From Fuerstiella sp. (GTDB taxonomy: Bacteria > Planctomycetota > Planctomycetia > Planctomycetales > Planctomycetaceae), in the NCBI GenBank assembly GCA_029941865.1, contig JAPYTO010000009.1:1-62100 (forward strand): a stretch of DNA of 62,100 nt, given 5' to 3'. A model generated the notes under the pieces. That model worked only from the letters and a program-made list of their open reading frames with translations. It was not told the DNA's origin and searched no databases. The translations under genes and the position numbers were made by a program. This document shows positions 56,612-62,100 of the stretch, piece by piece. Numbering within the stretch: position 1 is the stretch's first letter; each line of letters starts with the position of its first letter.

Positions 56612-59600
56612 ATGTCACAGCCCTGGCAATTCTGGATTGATGTTGGTGGGACGTTTACTGATTGTATTGCCATCACGCCGGAGGGCGAATTGCGGCAATT
56701 CAAGACGCTCAGTTCTGGCGTCACCAAGGGCACGCGCGCCGATATCGTCAACGGTACTATCACGGATCCGCCTCGAATCGCCGATCCTGATGGCTTCTGG
56801 GTGGGTGCCGAACTGCGGTTGTTTTCTGCGACTGCAGAACTACTTCATGTGACGACCGTCTCAGCGTTTGATGCGGCGTCGGGCCGGTTGACCCTGGCCG
56901 ATGGTGCGGCAGCTGCCGCGGCCGACGTGGAAACTTATGAACTGGACCTGCACGTATCGGCGCCCGTGCTGGCGATTCGATGGTTGCTGAGACTGCCACC
57001 GACTGCAGAATGTCCGCCCGTGCGAATGCGGTTTGGCACGACCCGTGGTACCAACGCGCTGCTGACACGGACGGGCGCCCGGACGGCGCTGATCACGACG
57101 AAGGGTTTCGCTGATGTACCGTTGATCGGCAATCAGGATCGTCCTGACTTGTTTGACCTGGATATCAAAAAACCGGAACCGTTGTTTTCGCAGGTTTTCG
57201 AAGTCGACGAACGGATGACAGCTGATGGGACCGCTCTGCATGCTCTGGAGGCAGAGCACCAGGTTCAACACCTCAAAGATGCCGGGCTGCTGACTGGTGA
57301 CTTCGATTCCGTCGCCATCTGCCTGATGAATGCCTACCGTAATCCTGTGCATGAAGAACGGTTGGAGCACCTTATACGACAAGCCGGATTTGACGAAGTC
57401 AGCCGATCCTCTGAAGTCTCGCCACTGATCCGATTTGTACCGCGGTGCGACACCACTGTGCTGGATGCCTATCTTAATCCAGTGCTGCGCACGTATCTCA
57501 ACCAGATTCGTGGCCATTTGCCTGGCAGCGACATTCAGGTGATGACGTCCGCCGGCGGTCTTGTGGGCAGTCACAATTTCCGTGGTCGCGATTGTATTCT
57601 GTCGGGGCCGGCGGGGGGCGTCGTGGGATTTGCAAAGGTCGCTGTCGACGAAGGATTCACGAACGCCATCGGCTTTGACATGGGAGGCACCAGCACCGAC
57701 GTGGCCCGATTTGATGGACACTTCGAGGTCGAAAACGAAACGACCAAAGCGGGAGTACGCATCATGACTCCCGTGCTGGCGATTGAGACCGTAGCCGCGG
57801 GCGGAGGCAGCATTTGTGGCTTTGATGGTGTGCGACTGTTCGTGGGACCAGACAGTGCCGGAGCTGATCCCGGGCCCGCCTGCTACGGAGCGGACGGACC
57901 GCTGACGGTCACGGACCTGAATGTATTTCTGGGACGCGTCCTGCCCCGGTACTTTCCGTTCCGACTGAATATGCAGGCGGTGGAAACGCGACTGACGATA
58001 CTGCGGTCGGACATGGCGGCCACCGGTGCTGCATCGTCCGGAACATCCCTGCATCAGCTGGCCGAGGGTCTGCTGCAGATCGCCGACGACAACATGGTCC
58101 AGGCCATTCGCAGAGTTTCGGTGGCGAAAGGCTATTATCCGGCGGACCACGTGCTGGTGAGTTTCGGCGGGGCGGGCGGTCAACACGCCTGCAGCATCGC
58201 TCGCAGCCTGGGAATCAAAAAAATCCTGATCCATCCCTTTGCCGGAATTCTGAGTGCTTACGGAATGGGCCAGGCCGACGTTCGTGCGATTCGCCAGGCG
58301 AGTGTGCTGCAGCCACTGACGGAGGAATCGTTGCAGCAGCTGGAGTCGACACGACAGGCCTTCGCCGCTCAGACGCGGGCTGAAGTGGTGGCTCAGGGGG
58401 TAGCGGAAGATCAGATTCAGAATTCCACGTTATCTCTTGAACTGCGCTACCGCAGCACTGATTCTTCGCTGTGGATTTCCGAACAACGCGATACAGACTT
58501 CCGTGGTCAGTTTGAATGTGAGCACCGGCGTCTGTTGGGATACATTCGGCCGGAAAAAGAGATCGAAATCGCTTCGATCCGCGTCGAGACGGTTGGGTGT
58601 TCCGGGAATGTTGCCGAGATTTCTGCCTCGGATGTTTCAGAATCCAGGGATACACAAACCCATGAACCCGAGACGGCGATCACATTCTGGAACGGCGCTG
58701 AATACGCCGCGGTCGTGCATCACCGCGACGACCTGCAGCCGGGTATGCGCATCACAGGACCTGCGATCATTTGCGAACCGACGTCGACAATCTGGATCGA
58801 GCCCCATTGCAACGCACAGATCACGGCATCCGGCACAGTGCTGGTCGAGGTTGGCGAAGACGCTGCGACCGGCGAGGCAATGGCCGCGTCCACACCGGAT
58901 CCTGTGCTGCTGGAAGTTTTCAACAATCAATTCGTGTCCATCGCCGAGCAAATGGGCCAGACACTGCGGCGCACGTCAACGTCGACAAACGTTCGAGAAC
59001 GACTGGACTTCAGTTGTGCCTTGTTCGATGCCGACGGACAACTGGTCGTCAACGCTCCGCATGTTCCGGTGCATCTGGGGGCCATGGAAGAAACCGTGCG
59101 TGTGATCATTGGCAATCATTCAGACATGCAGCGCGGTGACGTTTTCGTCACCAATGATCCCTACCGTGGCGGCTCGCATCTGCCGGACGTGACTGTCGTG
59201 ACGCCCGTGTTTGTCGGTGATACAGATCCCGGTGGACAGCTTGCAGGTGTCTCGGCAGGACGGACGCAGCATGATTCATCATTTGAACGCCCCGCCTTTT
59301 TCGTCGCCAATCGTGCTCATCATGCCGAGATCGGCGGCATCGTTCCCGGCAGCATGCCTCCGTTCTCCACGAAACTGGCCCAGGAAGGCGTACTGATTCG
59401 CAGCCGGAAGCTGGTCGACCGGGGCGAGTCCTGTGAAGACGAGATACAGCAGCTGCTGGCTGCGGGACCGTTCCCCAGTCGAGCGATCAATGACAATCTG
59501 GCCGACCTTGCAGCACAGACTGCGTCCAACGAATGTGGTGTTCAGTTGTTACAGAGTCTGGTCAGGCGACATTCGGTCGGCACCGTCCTGGGCTATATGC

Positions 59601-60526
59601 AGCATATTCAGACTGCGGCTGCCAGGAAGATGCGGTTGTGTCTCTCTCGACTGGAAGATCGCACCTACAACTTCGAGGATCGACTCGACGACGGCTCAAG
59701 AGTCTGCGTCGCAATTCGGTTACAGGGCGACAAGGCGACCGTCGACTTCACCGGCACAAGTGGAGTTCATCCTGGCAACCTGAACGCGAACCGGGCCATC
59801 ACGACAGCGGCCGTGCTGTACAGTTTTCGCTGCCTGCTGAATGAAGACGTCCCGCTGAATGCCGGAGTCCTTGAACCACTGACGATCGTGATTCCCGGAG
59901 GGCTGCTGAATCCGTCCGTCGGTACGTCCCCAGAAAATTCTCCGGCCATGGTCGGCGGCAACGTCGAAACCTCACAGCGTATCGTTGATGTGTTGCTGGG
60001 CGCTCTGGGGATCGCGGCGGCCAGTCAGGGAACAATGAATAATCTGACCTTCGGCGACAACACGTTTGGTTACTACGAAACCATCTGCGGCGGCGCCGGA
60101 GCAACATCGACGGCACACGGCGCGGACGCCGTTCACACGCACATGACAAATACTCGCCTGACGGACCCTGAAGTGCTGGAACAGCGGTACCCCGTGCGAC
60201 TGCGGAAATTCGAGATCCGTTGTGATTCTGGTGGACAGGGGGAACATCACGGCGGTGACGGCATTGTGCGTGAGATCGAATTCCTCAAAACACTGCAGGT
60301 GTCGATGCTGTCGCAACGTCGCGAATCCAATCCTCCGTTTGGCCTGCAAGGTGCAGCAGGTGGACAGTGCGGCAGAAACACTTTGCTCAAAGCGTCTGCC
60401 ACCGACACGCAGGACCTGGGCGGAGCGTTTCACACAACCGTTTCGCCAGGTGACGCCGTCCGAATCGAAACCCCGGGCGGAGGTGGATTTGGGGCGATCG
60501 AGAGCGGAGAGACGAATGACGAATGA
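56612..60526 (+). CDS. 5-oxoprolinase/hydantoinase, fused HyuA-HyuB type
   Basis: The 1304-residue protein joins the two halves of ATP-dependent 5-oxoprolinase/N-methylhydantoinase. The HyuA part has [55 protein letters not shown] and [16 protein letters not shown] (ASKHA-type phosphate loops). The HyuB part begins near residue 765 ([20 protein letters not shown]) and has [20 protein letters not shown] and the C-terminal [15 protein letters not shown]. It opens a cyclic amide, probably 5-oxoproline to glutamate, with ATP. Length fits the eukaryote-like fused form. Start at ATG 56612. Confidence 0.93.
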   Translation: MSQPWQFWIDVGGTFTDCIAITPEGELRQFKTLSSGVTKGTRADIVNGTITDPPRIADPDGFWVGAELRLFSATAELLHVTTVSAFDAASGRLTLADGAAAAAADVETYELDLHVSAPVLAIRWLLRLPPTAECPPVRMRFGTTRGTNALLTRTGARTALITTKGFADVPLIGNQDRPDLFDLDIKKPEPLFSQVFEVDERMTADGTALHALEAEHQVQHLKDAGLLTGDFDSVAICLMNAYRNPVHEERLEHLIRQAGFDEVSRSSEVSPLIRFVPRCDTTVLDAYLNPVLRTYLNQIRGHLPGSDIQVMTSAGGLVGSHNFRGRDCILSGPAGGVVGFAKVAVDEGFTNAIGFDMGGTSTDVARFDGHFEVENETTKAGVRIMTPVLAIETVAAGGGSICGFDGVRLFVGPDSAGADPGPACYGADGPLTVTDLNVFLGRVLPRYFPFRLNMQAVETRLTILRSDMAATGAASSGTSLHQLAEGLLQIADDNMVQAIRRVSVAKGYYPADHVLVSFGGAGGQHACSIARSLGIKKILIHPFAGILSAYGMGQADVRAIRQASVLQPLTEESLQQLESTRQAFAAQTRAEVVAQGVAEDQIQNSTLSLELRYRSTDSSLWISEQRDTDFRGQFECEHRRLLGYIRPEKEIEIASIRVETVGCSGNVAEISASDVSESRDTQTHEPETAITFWNGAEYAAVVHHRDDLQPGMRITGPAIICEPTSTIWIEPHCNAQITASGTVLVEVGEDAATGEAMAASTPDPVLLEVFNNQFVSIAEQMGQTLRRTSTSTNVRERLDFSCALFDADGQLVVNAPHVPVHLGAMEETVRVIIGNHSDMQRGDVFVTNDPYRGGSHLPDVTVVTPVFVGDTDPGGQLAGVSAGRTQHDSSFERPAFFVANRAHHAEIGGIVPGSMPPFSTKLAQEGVLIRSRKLVDRGESCEDEIQQLLAAGPFPSRAINDNLADLAAQTASNECGVQLLQSLVRRHSVGTVLGYMQHIQTAAARKMRLCLSRLEDRTYNFEDRLDDGSRVCVAIRLQGDKATVDFTGTSGVHPGNLNANRAITTAAVLYSFRCLLNEDVPLNAGVLEPLTIVIPGGLLNPSVGTSPENSPAMVGGNVETSQRIVDVLLGALGIAAASQGTMNNLTFGDNTFGYYETICGGAGATSTAHGADAVHTHMTNTRLTDPEVLEQRYPVRLRKFEIRCDSGGQGEHHGGDGIVREIEFLKTLQVSMLSQRRESNPPFGLQGAAGGQCGRNTLLKASATDTQDLGGAFHTTVSPGDAVRIETPGGGGFGAIESGETNDE

Positions 60527-60685
60527 CGCTTTGTGCCGGATGCAATCCTGCATGGACAACCGTGCCGTCCGTTACAGCCGTTTTCAAAATCACGCGGTTG
60601 TTCTGTGGCAGAATTCGCCAGGAATTTCGGCAGTGACAGGTCGAAAGCCTTGGCGGCTTTCGCTACGAAAAAAAGGAAGATGCTG

Positions 60686-61729
60686 CTAGGGACGTCGTCC
60701 CGTTGGTTGGCGCGGCGCGGGACAGCAGTCGGACGGACAGATGTCGTGACTGGGGGCAAACCGGCCGATGCATTCCTGAGTCGTTTCGTGTAAACGTTCC
60801 TGGATCAGCTTTCGAATCATTTGCACAAACACGGGGTGCGTATCGGGCGTGGCGGCCCGGGTCATCTGCACACCGATCTCCTCACACACAGATTTTGCTT
60901 CGTCATCCAGGTCGTACAGGACTTCAATGTGGTCGGACAGAAATCCGACGGGAGACACGACAACCCGCTCAACTCCGCCATTCCTGAGTTCACGAAGATA
61001 ATCACAGATGTCGGGTTCCAGCCACGGATCCTGAGGACGCCCGCTGCGACTTTGATAGACCAGCTTCCACCGGTCCGCCGGCAGTTGCAGGCGTTCAGCA
61101 ATCAGGCGGCACGATTCCGTCAACTGCTGGACGTAGTCGGACGTGTCCGCCATTGAATTCGGAATGCTGTGCGCGGTAAAGGCAACGTGGAAATCCTCGT
61201 CCGGTCCGGCATTCAATTCACAGATCGCACTCTGAACGTTCTGCGCGTTGACCTCAATAAAGTCCGGGTGATTGTAAAAGACTCGAAGTTTGTGAACTTC
61301 AACTTCGGTGGCGTCGGCCTCATCCTGGGCTGCGGAAATATTTTCGAGGTATTGACGACATCCCGAGTAGCCGCTGTAGGCAGACGTGACGAACGAAAGG
61401 ACTCGTGTGGCGCCGACCTGCTTCAGTTCGCGCATGGTTTCCGGGAGCAGCGGTTTCCAGTTTCGGTTGCCCCAATAGATCGGCAGATCGATATCGTGAT
61501 CATGAAGTTCGACCGTCAGGGCCGTGATCAGTTGTCGACACTGTTCGTTGATCGGGCTGACGCCGCCAAAATGGTTGTAGTGTTCGGCCACTTCCAACAT
61601 GCGTGCCGGGGGTACGTTCTTTCCTCGCAGAACATTTTCCAGAAACGGAATGACGTCGTCCGGACCTTCCGGACCGCCAAAAGACACAAACAACAGGGCA
61701 TCGTACGGGGGACGCACATCGTTGGGCAT
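60686..61729 (-). CDS. hemH: Ferrochelatase
   Basis: The 347-residue protein inserts iron into a porphyrin, a last step in haem synthesis. It shows LLFVSFGGPEGPDDVIPFLE near the start, YWGNRNWKPLLPETMREL, the conserved active-site His in AFTAHSIPNSM, and the catalytic Glu region in VSPVGFLSDHIEVLYDLD. The C-terminal tail has CPSDCCPAPRQ, Cys-rich but not the known [2Fe-2S] spacing. It is convergent with the oxoprolinase gene. Whether it uses protoporphyrin or coproporphyrin cannot be judged here. Confidence 0.92.
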   Translation of the reverse strand: MPNDVRPPYDALLFVSFGGPEGPDDVIPFLENVLRGKNVPPARMLEVAEHYNHFGGVSPINEQCRQLITALTVELHDHDIDLPIYWGNRNWKPLLPETMRELKQVGATRVLSFVTSAYSGYSGCRQYLENISAAQDEADATEVEVHKLRVFYNHPDFIEVNAQNVQSAICELNAGPDEDFHVAFTAHSIPNSMADTSDYVQQLTESCRLIAERLQLPADRWKLVYQSRSGRPQDPWLEPDICDYLRELRNGGVERVVVSPVGFLSDHIEVLYDLDDEAKSVCEEIGVQMTRAATPDTHPVFVQMIRKLIQERLHETTQECIGRFAPSHDICPSDCCPAPRQPTGRRP

Positions 61730-61819
61730 TGGGACTTCCGAAAAGTTCCGAGCGAATAAATGGAAAGTTGAAACAGAGTTGTATGCCGCCGCGATGGTTG
61801 GGCAACCCGCAGCAGGATT

Positions 61820-61842
61820 CTACGGCCGACATTCGGCCGTAG
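61820..61842. repeat. Palindromic hairpin with CTAC/GTAG ends
   Basis: CTACGGCCGA-CAT-TCGGCCGTAG forms a 10-bp perfect stem with a 3-nt loop, upstream of ferrochelatase. It carries GTAG at its base like the other REP-like hairpins, but here the tetranucleotide is part of the stem. Confidence 0.6.
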
Positions 61843-61959
61843 CGTAGGCGAATTGGCATCCGGATGCCGCAATAAAGGCCGAACTCCATCGCTGGGAATC
61901 TCAGCTTGCCACGTTCGGTTCTCTGTTGTGAGCATTACGCCGCTTTCCTAAACTTCCCC

Positions 61960-62100
61960 TCACCGGACGAGTCGGACGGAAAATGTTTCGTCTAGAGTGA
62001 TGTTAAGCGTGTCTGCGGCGGAACGGATGGTCCATTCCAGATCAAACAGGGCATTGACAGAACAATCAGGTAATACCAACAGATGGCCAATTATTTCTTC
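61960..62100 (-). CDS. Possible C-terminal end of a gene running off the window
   Basis: The minus strand is open from the right edge to TGA at 61960-61962, 46 codons. It reads EEIIGHLLVLPDCSVNALFD, then a helical segment LEWTIRSAADTLNI, and ends in FSVRLVR. Composition is protein-like, but the piece is too short to identify. The plus-strand ATG at 62083 is an alternative explanation for this edge. Confidence 0.35.
   Translation of the reverse strand, partial: EEIIGHLLVLPDCSVNALFDLEWTIRSAADTLNITLDETFSVRLVR

Noticed and set aside
56861..58234. A 457-codon frame opposite the oxoprolinase gene
   Set aside because: Antisense shadow of an identified gene; rich in His, Arg and Gln without domain signatures.
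1..62100. CRISPR array, prophage or complete insertion sequence
   Set aside because: No regularly spaced repeats, no phage structural genes and no intact transposase were seen; only the helicase and integrase remnants at 34331-34886.

Overview
The window looks like chromosomal DNA of a planctomycete (Planctomycetota, probably class Planctomycetia). The reasons are two PSCyt/DUF1549-DUF1553 plus DUF1501 gene pairs and a lone DUF1501 gene, a DUF1559 prepilin-like protein, a LEPR-XLL N-terminal segment, several FG-GAP/ASPIC-UnbV proteins, a sulfatase, and archaeal-type methanopterin C1 genes (mch and a RimK-like ATP-grasp ligase). All identifications come from reading the translations; no database was searched.

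Layout. 1-2508: end of a tetrahydromethanopterin-linked C1 block (RimK-like ligase, small basic protein, mch) with REP-like hairpins. 2840-5928: MOSC protein and a LEPR-XLL secreted repeat protein. 6197-16764: peptidyl-prolyl isomerase, aconitase, hypoxanthine phosphoribosyltransferase, sulfatase, glycosyltransferase-like membrane protein and an AsmA-like protein. 16787-20780: msrA and a DUF1501/DUF1553 pair. 20970-33397: a block of FG-GAP/ASPIC-UnbV proteins alternating with TPR proteins, plus a prepilin-like gene and a small lipoprotein. 33400-35064: remains of an integrative element (helicase and tyrosine recombinase fragments) lying against the 3' end of a selenocysteine tRNA gene. 35341-41767: DUF1501, an Rmf-like small exported protein with a broken tandem copy, a decayed second tRNA-Sec, and a selA-selD operon. 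42098-48989: PSCyt1/DUF1553-DUF1501 pair, adenylate kinase, SMP-30-like protein, small membrane protein. 49041-51984: a TRAP transporter. 52964-61729: a protein matching PPi-dependent PEP carboxykinase, a fused 5-oxoprolinase/hydantoinase and ferrochelatase.

The most interesting point is that the selenocysteine machinery in the window (tRNA-Sec, selA, selD) seems to have a client close by. The FG-GAP/ASPIC-UnbV gene at 23372-25813 is split only by an in-frame UGA in a U-x-C context, and a 6-bp hairpin with a GU-containing apical loop follows at the spacing expected of a bacterial SECIS. Read through, it is one 813-residue protein with an intact ASPIC/UnbV C-terminus. No selB is visible here, so it would have to lie elsewhere in the genome.

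The intergenic DNA carries several small repeat families: GTAG-headed REP-like hairpins, a 97-bp MITE-like element in two copies at 96 percent identity, a 20-bp-arm hairpin, and a tandem duplication that created a pseudogene.
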